From the NCBI RefSeq assembly GCF_004331385.1, contig NZ_SJON01000025.1, positions 1 to 32,060 on the forward strand: 32,060 nt of DNA, in the 5' to 3' direction. A program made the position numbers and the translations under genes. Shown here piece by piece: positions 1 through 11,256 of the stretch. Under the pieces are notes generated by a model. It worked only from the letters and a program-made list of their open reading frames with translations, was not told where the DNA came from and ran no database searches. How positions within the stretch are numbered: position 1 is the first letter of the stretch; every line of letters begins with the position of its first letter. The DNA is from Enterobacter quasihormaechei (lineage in GTDB: Bacteria > Pseudomonadota > Gammaproteobacteria > Enterobacterales > Enterobacteriaceae).

Positions 1-96
1 GCAGCGCCACCCGGCATTTCTCCCCCAATCTCCATAAAGTGAACTCCCTCGCATCACAGGCGAAGCGGCAATGCTATCCTCTTCAGGCTGTTTTTT

Positions 97-130
97 CGCC
101 ACGCCTTTTTCTGTGGCGTGGTTATTTTTA
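97..130 (+). terminator. Terminator-like hairpin just before the chitinase gene
   Basis: CCACGCC at 99-105 can pair with GGCGTGG at 115-121 around a 9-nt loop, and the T-rich run TTATTTTTA follows. This is the shape of a Rho-independent terminator. It ends only about 5 nt before the chitinase ribosome-binding site (AGAGG, 136-140). It either ends a transcript that begins left of the window or acts as a leader attenuator for the chitinase. Confidence 0.6.
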
Positions 131-147
131 GTCAAAGAGGATCTTAT

Positions 148-1404
148 ATGAAACGTTTGCCCTTGCTGGCAGCATTACCCTTGCTTTGCGCGTCGGTTGC
201 TTACGCCGCGCCCCTGATGTCCGTGGGCTACTTCAATGGCGGTGGCGATGTGACCGCCGGACCGGGTGGCGATATCAATAAACTCGACGTTCGCCAGATC
301 ACCCACCTGAACTACTCGTTTGGTCTGATCTATAACAACGAGAAAGACGAAACTAACGCCGCGCTGAAAGATCCGGCGAAGCTGCATCAAATCTGGTTAT
401 CCCCGAAAGTGGCATCCGACCTGGCGTTAATTCCTCAGCTTCGTAAACAAAACCCGAACCTGAAAGTCCTGCTGTCCGTGGGCGGCTGGGGCGCGCGCGG
501 TTTTTCTGGCGCAGCGGCAACCCAGGAGAGCCGCGCGGTGTTTATTCGCTCCGCGCAGGAGATCGTCAATAAATACGGCCTGGACGGGATCGATCTTGAC
601 TGGGAATTCCCGGTCAACGGCGCGTGGGGACTGGTCGAGAGTAACCCTGCCGACAGGGATAATTTTACCGCGCTGTTAAAAGAGCTGCGTGACGCGTTTG
701 GTCAGAAGAAGCTGGTCACGATTGCGGTGGGCGCGAATGCGGAAAGCCCGAAAAGCTGGGTGGACGTGAAGGCCATTGCCCCCCTGCTCGACTACATCAA
801 CCTGATGACCTACGACATGGCGTACGGGACGCAGTATTTCAACGCCAATCTGTATGACTCCAGCGCCTGGCCAACGGTGGCCGAGGCCGATAAATACAGC
901 GTCGATTTTGTAGTCAATAACTACCTGGCCGCCGGGCTTAAGCCGCAGCAGATGAACCTCGGGATCGGTTTTTACGGTCGCGTACCGAAGCGCGCCGTTG
1001 AACCGGGCATCGACTGGAGCAAACCGGACGCGCAAAACAATCCGGTGACCCAGCCCTACTTCGGTCCGCAGGAAATTGGCCTGTTTAAATCGCTTGGCTA
1101 CGATCTGACCAAAGATACCTATGTGAAATACAATGATATCGTCAGCAAGCTGTTGAACGATCCGCAGAAACGCTTTACCGAGCACTGGGACGATCGGGCG
1201 AAGGTGCCGTGGCTGTCGGTAAAATCCGCCGACGGGAAGGCGCTGTTTGCGATCTCCTATGAGAACCCGCGTTCCGTGGCGATCAAAGCGGATTACATCA
1301 AGGAGAAAGGACTCGCAGGCGCCATGTTCTGGGAGTATGGCGCGGACGACAACAACCAGTTAGCGAAGCAGCTGGCGGAGTCGCTCGGGATCCCGCATAA
1401 GTAG
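148..1404 (+). CDS. Secreted glycoside hydrolase family 18 chitinase
   Basis: This 418-aa protein should hydrolyse beta-1,4-linked N-acetylglucosamine polymers outside the cytoplasm. Residues 1-20 form a Sec signal peptide: a KR start, a hydrophobic core and an AYA-A cleavage site. The TIM barrel follows, with the GH18 SVGGW strand near 110-114 and the catalytic motif DGIDLDWEFP at 146-155; E153 is the expected proton donor and D149/D151 its partners. A C-terminal MFWEYGAD segment matches the last barrel strand of the family. There is no chitin-binding domain. I chose the ATG at 148 because it has AGAGG at 136-140 and begins the signal peptide; an upstream in-frame GTG at 118 lies inside a hairpin. 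Substrate range within GH18 (chitin, chitooligosaccharide or endo-N-acetylglucosaminidase) cannot be told from sequence. Confidence 0.9.
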   Translation: MKRLPLLAALPLLCASVAYAAPLMSVGYFNGGGDVTAGPGGDINKLDVRQITHLNYSFGLIYNNEKDETNAALKDPAKLHQIWLSPKVASDLALIPQLRKQNPNLKVLLSVGGWGARGFSGAAATQESRAVFIRSAQEIVNKYGLDGIDLDWEFPVNGAWGLVESNPADRDNFTALLKELRDAFGQKKLVTIAVGANAESPKSWVDVKAIAPLLDYINLMTYDMAYGTQYFNANLYDSSAWPTVAEADKYSVDFVVNNYLAAGLKPQQMNLGIGFYGRVPKRAVEPGIDWSKPDAQNNPVTQPYFGPQEIGLFKSLGYDLTKDTYVKYNDIVSKLLNDPQKRFTEHWDDRAKVPWLSVKSADGKALFAISYENPRSVAIKADYIKEKGLAGAMFWEYGADDNNQLAKQLAESLGIPHK

Positions 1405-1415
1405 TACGACATCAA

Positions 1416-1438
1416 GCCCTCTCCCTGTGGGTGAGGGC
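1416..1438. terminator. Hairpin between convergent chitinase and yeaC
   Basis: GCCCTC at 1416-1421 pairs with GAGGGC at 1433-1438, and an inner CCC/GGG pair closes a 3-nt loop across one T-T mismatch. There is no T-run on either side, so it may stabilise 3' ends or act as a weak bidirectional terminator between two converging genes. Similar GC-rich hairpins are common between enterobacterial genes. Confidence 0.5.
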
Positions 1439-1452
1439 ATCAACCCGCACCG

Positions 1453-1731
1453 TTATTGCATTTTCATCGTCGCAATCGGCTTTGGCGTAATGCCAAACTC
1501 TTCTTTCAGCTCGCGCTTGCTCTTCATCACCATCTGGCCTTGCGTGTCGATGGTCATGTGCTGTGCGTCGGTATTGTTACGCGCCTGCCACAGCATCACC
1601 AGCTGCAAGCTGTTCTCTTTTTGCTCCGGGGTCAGCGCCACGCCGTCCGGCCATTTTCCCAGCTCAACGGCCGTCACCAGACGCTGATACACCTCCGGGG
1701 TCATGCCTGCAATCATGTCATCAATATTCAC
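1453..1731 (-). CDS. yeaC: DUF1315 family protein YeaC
   Basis: This is a 92-aa cytoplasmic protein of unknown function, recognised as YeaC by the blocks MTPEVYQRL, ELGKWPDGVALT and MLWQARN and by its characteristic length. There is no signal peptide or membrane segment. The start codon is GTG at 1731, preceded by GGGAGAG, a strong ribosome-binding site. It lies 41 bp downstream of msrB on the same strand and is probably cotranscribed with it, the arrangement seen in E. coli. The shared operon suggests, but does not show, a link with the msrB stress response. Confidence 0.92.
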   Translation of the reverse strand: MNIDDMIAGMTPEVYQRLVTAVELGKWPDGVALTPEQKENSLQLVMLWQARNNTDAQHMTIDTQGQMVMKSKRELKEEFGITPKPIATMKMQ

Positions 1732-1772
1732 GATCTCTCCCTTTCAAAGGAATAATTTGCTGAATCGTTTTT

Positions 1773-2186
1773 TCAACCTTTGGTCTGGTCGCCGTTTTCG
1801 TCATCGGTAAAGCTCATTGACGCCGAATTGACGCAGAAACGCTCCCCTGTCGGCTGCGGGCCGTCCGGAAAAACGTGCCCGAGATGGGCGTCACAGTTTC
1901 CGCAACGAATTTCGGTACGCACCATGCCGTGCGAGGAGTCCGTTAGGTAGCGGATCGCATCGTCGCTGACAGGCTCGTAAAAGCTCGGCCAGCCGCAGCC
2001 AGAATCATATTTAGTCTGGGAGTTAAACAGCGGTGCATCACACACCAGGCAATGGTAGACGCCTTCCCGCTTATTGTGCAGCAGACGCCCGGTAAACGGC
2101 GGTTCTGTGCCGTGATTTTGCGTCACGTAAAACTGCATCTCTGTCAGGTTTTTTTTCAGATCGTCGGGGTTATGTTGGTTCGACAT
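1773..2186 (-). CDS. msrB: Peptide-methionine (R)-S-oxide reductase MsrB
   Basis: MsrB reduces the R-epimer of methionine sulfoxide in oxidised proteins, using thioredoxin, in the cytoplasm. The 137-aa protein carries the family signature [10 protein letters not shown] (61-70), the four zinc cysteines C46, C49, C95 and C98 in two CxxC pairs, and the catalytic cysteine C118 in RFCVNSAS. The start at 2186 gives the E. coli-like N-terminus [14 protein letters not shown]; a longer reading from 2216 adds ten residues with no family match. It is divergent from gapA and heads the msrB-yeaC unit. In E. coli msrB is a known RyhB target, and the sequence just upstream of this start (2189-2196) is complementary to the RyhB core found at 19876-19883. 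Confidence 0.96.
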   Translation of the reverse strand: MSNQHNPDDLKKNLTEMQFYVTQNHGTEPPFTGRLLHNKREGVYHCLVCDAPLFNSQTKYDSGCGWPSFYEPVSDDAIRYLTDSSHGMVRTEIRCGNCDAHLGHVFPDGPQPTGERFCVNSASMSFTDDENGDQTKG

Positions 2187-2304
2187 ATGCTTACATCTCG
2201 CTGTTGAAACAGACATCTTTTAACCCAGATTCTAACAAAACATTAACACCCGCGCGTGCACTTTTGTTCTAAACTTATGTGTCGCGAAAAGGCGGTCGGG
2301 CAAT

Positions 2305-2346
2305 TGTGATCAATTTCACATTTTCATCCTGTGAGGCCTTTAAAAT
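2305..2346 (+). promoter_or_regulatory. CRP site and class II promoter upstream of gapA
   Basis: TGTGATCAATTTCACA at 2305-2320 is a perfect match to both CRP half-sites (TGTGA-N6-TCACA). Its centre (2312.5) lies 41.5 bp upstream of about 2354, which is the start expected from the -10 hexamer TAAAAT at 2341-2346. That is class II CRP geometry. The 307-bp msrB-gapA gap holds this distal promoter, the proximal gapA promoter and a long leader. CRP binding here could also influence divergent msrB. Confidence 0.75.
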
Positions 2347-2456
2347 TCCGGGCGCAGCCCCCATGTGGTTGCTAGCTCAAAGGGAAAGTGAGGCGAGTCA
2401 GTCGCACAAACGTTAGTCACAGGATTGATTTGTCGCAATGATTGACACGATTCCGC

Positions 2457-2484
2457 TTGACGCTGCGTAAGGTTTTTGTAATTT
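2457..2484 (+). promoter_or_regulatory. Proximal gapA promoter (P1-like)
   Basis: TTGACG (2457-2462) and TAATTT (2479-2484) are separated by 16 bp and precede the ATG by about 45 bp. The stretch from the -35 to the start codon closely resembles the E. coli gapA P1 region as I remember it. The assignment therefore rests on conservation as well as hexamer match; the -10 is only 3 of 6. Confidence 0.6.
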
Positions 2485-2515
2485 TACAGGCAACCTTTTA
2501 TTCACTAACAAATAG

Positions 2516-3523
<1,008 letters not shown>

Positions 3524-3545
3524 GTTGAGATGAGTGCTTGATCTT

Positions 3546-3575
3546 AAAAGGCGACTTCGGTCGCCTTTTTTATTG
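3546..3575 (+). terminator. gapA Rho-independent terminator
   Basis: AAAAGGCGAC (3546-3555) pairs perfectly with GTCGCCTTTT (3560-3569) around the stable TTCG tetraloop, followed by further T residues. It should end most gapA transcripts before yeaD, 25 bp further on. Confidence 0.93.
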
Positions 3576-3598
3576 TTTTTTAGACAGAGGATTGCTTA

Positions 3599-4489
3599 AT
3601 GATTAATAAAATTTTTGCACTTCCGGTAGTCGAACAACTTACCCCTGTGCTCTCCCGCCGTCAGATTGACGGTGCCGATCTCATCGTCGTCGATCATCCG
3701 CGCGTTAAAGCCTCCGTAGCGCTCAATGGCGCCCACCTGCTCTCCTGGAAACCAGAAGGCGAAGAAGAAGGCCTGTGGCTGAGCGATGCCACCTCGTTCA
3801 AAAAAGGGGCGGCGATCCGTGGCGGCGTACCGATCTGCTGGCCATGGTTTGGCCCGTCAGCGCAGCAGGGTTTACCGTCTCACGGTTTCGCCCGTAACCA
3901 GCAGTGGACGCTGAAGGCGCATAACGAAGATGATAACGGCGCGGTGTTGACCTTTGAGCTCCAGGCGAACGATGAAACACGCGCCCTGTGGCCACACGAG
4001 TTCACTCTGTATGCCCGCTTCAAGCTGGGTAAAACCTGCGAAATTGAGCTGGAAGCGCACGGCGAATTCGAAACCACCTCCGCGCTGCACACCTATTTCA
4101 ACGTAGGCGACATCCAGGCCGTTAAGGTGAGCGGACTGGGCGATACCTTCATCGACAAAGTGAATAACGCAAAAGAAGGCAAGCTGGACGATGGCGTGCA
4201 GAGCTTCCCTGATCGTACCGACCGCGTTTACCTGCACCCGGAAGCCTGTAGCGTGATCCACGACAGCGCGCTGAACCGCGGTATTGAAGTGGTTCACCAC
4301 CACCACAGCAACGTGGTCGGCTGGAACCCGGGCCCGGCCCTTTCCGTCAGCATGGCGGACATCCCGGACGACGGTTACAAAACCTTCGTGTGTGTGGAAA
4401 CCGCGTGTGTGACTGCGCCGCAGAAAACCAGCGAAGAAAAACCGTCCCGCTTAGGCCAGACGATCAAGATTGTGAAACGTCAGGCATAA
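3599..4489 (+). CDS. yeaD: D-hexose-6-phosphate mutarotase YeaD
   Basis: YeaD interconverts the anomers of hexose 6-phosphates such as glucose 6-phosphate in the cytoplasm. This 296-aa protein has the aldose-1-epimerase-like beta-sandwich landmarks: RGGVPICWPWFGP (74-86), GLPSHGFAR (91-99), the likely catalytic histidine H164 in ALHTYF, GWNPG (241-245) and the likely catalytic glutamate E267 in FVCVETAC. The ATG at 3599 follows ACAGAGGATT. It lies just past the gapA terminator, so it is expressed by readthrough or by its own promoter. In E. coli yeaE (an aldo-keto reductase gene) sits between yeaD and mipA; it is absent here. Confidence 0.94.
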   Translation: MINKIFALPVVEQLTPVLSRRQIDGADLIVVDHPRVKASVALNGAHLLSWKPEGEEEGLWLSDATSFKKGAAIRGGVPICWPWFGPSAQQGLPSHGFARNQQWTLKAHNEDDNGAVLTFELQANDETRALWPHEFTLYARFKLGKTCEIELEAHGEFETTSALHTYFNVGDIQAVKVSGLGDTFIDKVNNAKEGKLDDGVQSFPDRTDRVYLHPEACSVIHDSALNRGIEVVHHHHSNVVGWNPGPALSVSMADIPDDGYKTFVCVETACVTAPQKTSEEKPSRLGQTIKIVKRQA

Positions 4490-4496
4490 CAAAAAC

Positions 4497-4520
4497 AAAC
4501 GGGGCGCAAGCGCCCCGTTT
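4497..4520. terminator. Bidirectional terminator between yeaD and mipA
   Basis: AAACGGGGCG (4497-4506) pairs with CGCCCCGTTT (4511-4520) around CAAG. The A-run on one side and T-run on the other let it serve both convergent genes. Confidence 0.88.
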
Positions 4521-4537
4521 AATAGATAACGTCCAAA

Positions 4538-5284
4538 TCAGAACTTGTAGGTCACACCCACGGAGAAAATGCCGGACCAGGACTTGTCGACCATCGGGCT
4601 GTCCTTCACTTCGTCGCTCAGACGGATATAACGGCCAGTGCCGTACACGTTCCAGTCGCCGAGGAAGTTATAGGAGGCGGTGAGTTCCAGGTACGGATCC
4701 CAGCCATCATCAGCGCTGTAGCTATTCAGACCACTGCGGCGAGACTCAGCCTTAGACACGCCATAGTAGTAGTCATTGTAATTCTCGCTGCTGTACTGCA
4801 CACCGATACCCGGCGTCAGGGTCACCGCGCCGTTGGTATAGCGATAAAGCCACGCCAGATCCCAGATGAAGCCGTTGCTGTTGTCCAGGGTATCGCCCGC
4901 CAGCGCCGTGCGCAGGAAGCCATACTGGGTGTTATGCACGTATGAAAGCCCCGCCATCAGCGAGCTTCTGCGCTTGTCCAGCTGGCGAAGCGCATTGCTG
5001 TCGCTGTCGCCTGGTTTAAAGTGCGTTGGATCGTAATAGGCCATGATGGAGAGCTTATCGGCCGTATCGTTCCACAGATAGTAGCCGCCGCCCAATCCAC
5101 GGAACCAGAAGTTATCGCCTTCATAGGTGACAACGGGGACAGGATAAACGTCGCGGTCATACTGCTTGTACGGGCTGTTGATCACGCCAGCACCCGCGCC
5201 AACAGTCCACTGGCTCTCAGCCTGTACGGTGCTCGCTGCGGTCGCGGCAAGGATGCCCAATGCCAGAAGTTTGAGTTTGGTCAC
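4538..5284 (-). CDS. mipA: MltA-interacting outer-membrane protein MipA (OmpV family)
   Basis: MipA is an outer-membrane beta-barrel of the OmpV family. In E. coli it scaffolds the lytic transglycosylase MltA with the peptidoglycan synthase PBP1B. The 248-aa precursor has a signal peptide (1-22, cleavage at VQA-ESQ), the family block NFWFRGLGGGYYLWND, and a C-terminal TYKF ending in the phenylalanine typical of barrel proteins recognised by the Bam machinery. The start is a GTG at 5284 with AGGAAAG upstream. A good promoter lies at 5323-5351. It converges with yeaD and diverges from yeaG. Confidence 0.94.
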   Translation of the reverse strand: MTKLKLLALGILAATAASTVQAESQWTVGAGAGVINSPYKQYDRDVYPVPVVTYEGDNFWFRGLGGGYYLWNDTADKLSIMAYYDPTHFKPGDSDSNALRQLDKRRSSLMAGLSYVHNTQYGFLRTALAGDTLDNSNGFIWDLAWLYRYTNGAVTLTPGIGVQYSSENYNDYYYGVSKAESRRSGLNSYSADDGWDPYLELTASYNFLGDWNVYGTGRYIRLSDEVKDSPMVDKSWSGIFSVGVTYKF

Positions 5285-5322
5285 AATCCATTCTTTCCTG
5301 TAGTCAAATAATCAGCGGGTGA

Positions 5323-5351
5323 AGTGTAACCGCCATTCCCGTACATCCCAA
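5323..5351 (-). promoter_or_regulatory. mipA sigma-70 promoter
   Basis: On the minus strand TTGGGA (5346-5351) and TACACT (5323-5328) are separated by exactly 17 bp. The predicted transcript starts about 30 bp upstream of the mipA GTG. Confidence 0.6.
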
Positions 5352-5415
5352 AATTTTTTGCGCGCTAATCCGTTTGATTAACCCGTTATTTTTCATTTTT
5401 CAGATGACAACCCGC

Positions 5416-5442
5416 TTTCATTTTTGTGAACGCTAAATGAAA
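5416..5442. repeat. Inverted repeat in the mipA-yeaG gap
   Basis: TTTCATTT (5416-5423) and AAATGAAA (5435-5442) form an 8-bp inverted repeat with 11 bp between them. It lies about 75 bp upstream of the mipA promoter and 165 bp upstream of the yeaG sigma-54 promoter. It could be an operator for either gene; no known regulator consensus is recognised. The rest of 5352-5600 is AT-rich and shows nothing else I can name. Confidence 0.35.
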
Positions 5443-5602
5443 AACCCCCTTTTCGCTTATAACCACAGTGGAAATTTTTGGATGAGTTATTGATATGTCA
5501 TTGAAAGTAGATTTTATGCGTATGCAAGTTTTGCAATTGCCATCTACGCTTTAATTTAAGAAGAGGTTTTGCTGAACACCCTGCGGTTCATAGCCTTCGA
5601 CC

Positions 5603-5617
5603 TGGCACACAGGTTGC
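5603..5617 (+). promoter_or_regulatory. Sigma-54 promoter of yeaGH
   Basis: TGGCAC (5603-5608), five bases, then TTGC (5614-5617) is an essentially perfect -24/-12 sigma-54 promoter with GG and GC ten bases apart. The transcript should start near 5629, giving an 88-nt leader. E. coli yeaGH is an NtrC/sigma-54 operon induced by nitrogen starvation, so regulation appears conserved. I did not find a clear NtrC palindrome upstream. Confidence 0.88.
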
Positions 5618-5716
5618 TGCTCTGGAGGTGAGGTGCGAAAAATTCTCTTCCGGGAGCCTCCACTACTCATACGAACGGCTCTTATCCTGTGCTAAAAAAC
5701 GAAAGGACGGCATGCC

Positions 5717-9003
<3,287 letters not shown>

Positions 9004-9006
9004 CCC

Positions 9007-9037
9007 AACAGCCAGCGCTCCCGCTGGCTGTTTTCTT
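9007..9037 (+). terminator. yeaGH operon terminator
   Basis: AACAGCCAGCG (9007-9017) pairs with CGCTGGCTGTT (9022-9032) around CTCC, followed by TTCTTT. It begins 4 nt after the yeaH stop codon. Confidence 0.92.
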
Positions 9038-9102
9038 TCAGCCCTCTCCGTCCCGTGCTAAGGTAGCAAGCTGCGTATTGGCAAATCACAGGTGAATTCA
9101 TT

Positions 9103-9603
9103 ATGTCTGGTGACGTGACTGGGACGACGACCCATCAGCAGCTTATCAGCTTATTAACCGAACAGGGTGCGCGCTTTCGCGTGATGGAGCATGAGGCCGT
9201 TGGCAAATGCGAAGCGGTCAGTGAAATTCGCGGGACCGATATTCGGCAGGGTGCAAAAGCGCTGGTCTGCAAGGTAAAAGGCAACGGCGTAAAGAAACAT
9301 ATTCTGGCTATCCTCGCCGCCGATCGTCAGGCCGATCTGAGCCTGCTTGCCCGCCATTTCGGTGGGCTGAAGGCCTCTCTCGCCAGTCCGGCGGAAGTTG
9401 ATGCCCTGACCGGCTGCGTTTTCGGCGCCATTCCCCCGTTCAGCTTTCATCCGGATCTGACGCTGGTCGCCGATCCGCTGCTGTTTGAGCGTTTCGACGA
9501 GATCGCCTTTAACGCTGGCCTGCTGGAAAAGTCGGTGATTATGGATACCCAGGACTATCTGCGCATCGCCCGTCCTGAGCTTGTGACCTTCCGGAAACAA
9601 TAA
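9103..9603 (+). CDS. yeaK: Mischarged aminoacyl-tRNA deacylase YeaK
   Basis: YeaK belongs to the YbaK/ProX trans-editing family and hydrolyses mischarged aminoacyl-tRNA; the E. coli protein is reported to act on Ser-tRNA and related mischarged species. The 166-aa protein carries the family blocks HEAVGKCEAVSEIRG (28-42), QGAKALVCKVKG (47-58), and GCVFGAIPPFSF (106-117). There is no membrane segment. The ATG at 9103 lies in ACAGGTGAATTCATT context. A separate transcription unit is likely, because the yeaGH terminator lies between. In E. coli two diguanylate cyclase genes (cdgI, dgcJ) sit between yeaH and yeaK; both are missing here. Confidence 0.93.
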   Translation: MSGDVTGTTTHQQLISLLTEQGARFRVMEHEAVGKCEAVSEIRGTDIRQGAKALVCKVKGNGVKKHILAILAADRQADLSLLARHFGGLKASLASPAEVDALTGCVFGAIPPFSFHPDLTLVADPLLFERFDEIAFNAGLLEKSVIMDTQDYLRIARPELVTFRKQ

Positions 9604-9610
9604 ATACAGA

Positions 9611-9634
9611 GGCTGGCTAACGGTCAGCCGTTTT
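9611..9634 (+). terminator. Weak terminator after yeaK
   Basis: GGCTGGC (9611-9617) pairs with GGTCAGCC (9623-9629 portion) through seven pairs including one G-T, and GTTTTCC follows. It starts 8 nt after the yeaK stop. The 306-bp gap to 9910 also contains the operator-like repeat at 9834, a weak CRP-like site (TGTTA-N6-TCACG, 9778-9793) and a possible minus-strand small ORF (9624-9764). Confidence 0.5.
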
Positions 9635-9833
9635 CCAGCAGCAGTACGGACGCGATCACCCCTTTTTTACCCCCACCAAATGACAGCGATGCATCATTAA
9701 AATGACTATTTTGCCGCTGAAACGATTCTGAGCGAAATATGCTCCGCTGCGTAAAGTCACTCATTATATGATTTATTTGTTACCGGTATCACGAAAAGAA
9801 ATTAACGTAACCCCGATGCCAGATCTCGCAATT

Positions 9834-9857
9834 GTTAACCTTTTCATCATGGTTAAC
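9834..9857. promoter_or_regulatory. Perfect inverted repeat upstream of the sugar cassette
   Basis: GTTAACC (9834-9840) and GGTTAAC (9851-9857) form a perfect 7-bp inverted repeat with 10 bp between them, centred 64 bp before the symporter ATG. The spacing suits a dimeric repressor or activator. No T-run follows, so it is not a terminator. No regulator gene is part of the cassette. Confidence 0.5.
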
Positions 9858-9909
9858 TCTGATAACGGAGCACCTCATAAATAAACCTTACACTGGCAAG
9901 GTGAATACA

Positions 9910-11241
9910 ATGACCGAAATAATTACCCGTAAAGAAAAAATCAGTTATGGGTTAGGCGATATGGCGAGCCATATTGGGCTGGATAACGTCATTATTTTTC
10001 TGACGTTTTACTATACGGACGTGGTGGGACTGCCTGCGGCATTCGTGGGCACCATGTTTCTTCTGGCGAGAACCGCCGATGCCATCATAGACCCGGCGAT
10101 GGGCTATATCGCCGACAGGACGCGCACACGCTGGGGCAAATTCCGCCCGTGGATGCTGTGGCTGGCGCTGCCCTTTGGGGCCAGCTGTCTGCTGACCTAC
10201 GCCGTACCGGAGTCGCTCGATCTACATGGTAAAATGATTTTCGCGACCGTCAGCTATACCCTGATGATGCTGATGTATACCGCGATTAATATCCCCTATT
10301 GCTCTATGGGCGCGGTAATTACCCCTGACAACGATGCGCGAATTTCCCTCCAGTCTTATCGCTTTTTCCTGGCCACGCTGGGCGGCGCGCTGTCGACATT
10401 CTTTATGATGCCGCTGGCAGAATTTTTAGGCGGCGACGATAAATTGCTGGGCTACCGCTGGGCGATGGCCATTATGGCGACCGTTGCGGTCGTCATGTTC
10501 TGGATCTGCTTCGCCAATACGCGCGAGCGTATTAAGGCTCCCGCCACCCACAATAATTATCTTGCGGAACTAAGGGATTTATTACGAAACGACCAATGGC
10601 GTGTTGTCGCCGTACTGGTAATAACCAACATTGGTTTTGGCGTTATTCGCCTTGGCGCAATGATGTATTTCGTCACGTATTATCTCGGTAGCGCGAGCTA
10701 TTTTATGTGGATGCTCGGCGCGCATATTCTCGGAAAAGCCGCAGGCAGCGCGCTGGCTAAACGTCTGACGCAGAACGTGAGTAAAGTGCAGATGTTTGGC
10801 TACTGTTCCGTGCTGGCGGGAGTACTCAGTATCGCCCTGTTCTTTGCGCCTAAGTCGGTGCTGATTCTGGTACCTATGACGTTCATCGTCTCCACCCTTT
10901 ACCAGGCCACCACCACGCTGATGTGGGTGATGATGGCAGACGTCGCCGACTACGGCGAATGGAAACAGGGCAAACGCATGGACGGCGTGATCTTCTCCAC
11001 CTTCCTCGCCGTTCTCAAGCTGGGGATGGCAATCAGCGGCGCGATTGTTGGCTGGACGCTGGGCTTAAGCGGCTATGTGGCCAATGCCCCGGAACAGACC
11101 ACCACGGCGATGTACTGCATCATTGCCCTCTTCACTCTCGTGCCTGGCATCTTGTCGCTCTGCGCGTTTGCCACGCTGCGCTGGTACAAGCTCGACGACA
11201 GCACTATGCAGTCTATCCATCTCGCCAAACACCCCGTTTAG
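9910..11241 (+). CDS. GPH-family sugar:cation symporter (YicJ-like)
   Basis: This 443-aa inner-membrane protein belongs to the glycoside-pentoside-hexuronide:cation symporter family (melibiose carrier/YicJ/YihO group) and should import a glycoside with H+ or Na+. Evidence is the N-terminal block ISYGLGDMASH, the family loop DRTRTRWGKFRPW (69-81), about 12 hydrophobic segments, and the late motif WVMMADVADYGEWKQGKR. I chose the ATG at 9910 because the family N-terminus begins there and AAGGTG lies 6 nt upstream; upstream TTG/GTG codons would add unmatched residues. It is followed after 15 bp by a GH31 glycosidase, the same pairing as E. coli yicJ-yicI, so it probably imports that enzyme's substrate. 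The substrate is not determinable. Confidence 0.9.
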   Translation: MTEIITRKEKISYGLGDMASHIGLDNVIIFLTFYYTDVVGLPAAFVGTMFLLARTADAIIDPAMGYIADRTRTRWGKFRPWMLWLALPFGASCLLTYAVPESLDLHGKMIFATVSYTLMMLMYTAINIPYCSMGAVITPDNDARISLQSYRFFLATLGGALSTFFMMPLAEFLGGDDKLLGYRWAMAIMATVAVVMFWICFANTRERIKAPATHNNYLAELRDLLRNDQWRVVAVLVITNIGFGVIRLGAMMYFVTYYLGSASYFMWMLGAHILGKAAGSALAKRLTQNVSKVQMFGYCSVLAGVLSIALFFAPKSVLILVPMTFIVSTLYQATTTLMWVMMADVADYGEWKQGKRMDGVIFSTFLAVLKLGMAISGAIVGWTLGLSGYVANAPEQTTTAMYCIIALFTLVPGILSLCAFATLRWYKLDDSTMQSIHLAKHPV

Positions 11242-11256
11242 AAGGACGCGTTATCC

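Noticed and set aside
1759..1776. Cra-like motif (GCTGAATCGTTT) at the end of msrB
   Set aside because: It matches half of a Cra site but lies between msrB and yeaC, far from any promoter; the second half does not fit.
9778..9793. CRP site for the sugar cassette
   Set aside because: TGTTA-N6-TCACG has only 7 of 10 conserved bases and no -10 at a suitable distance. Left as a weak possibility only.
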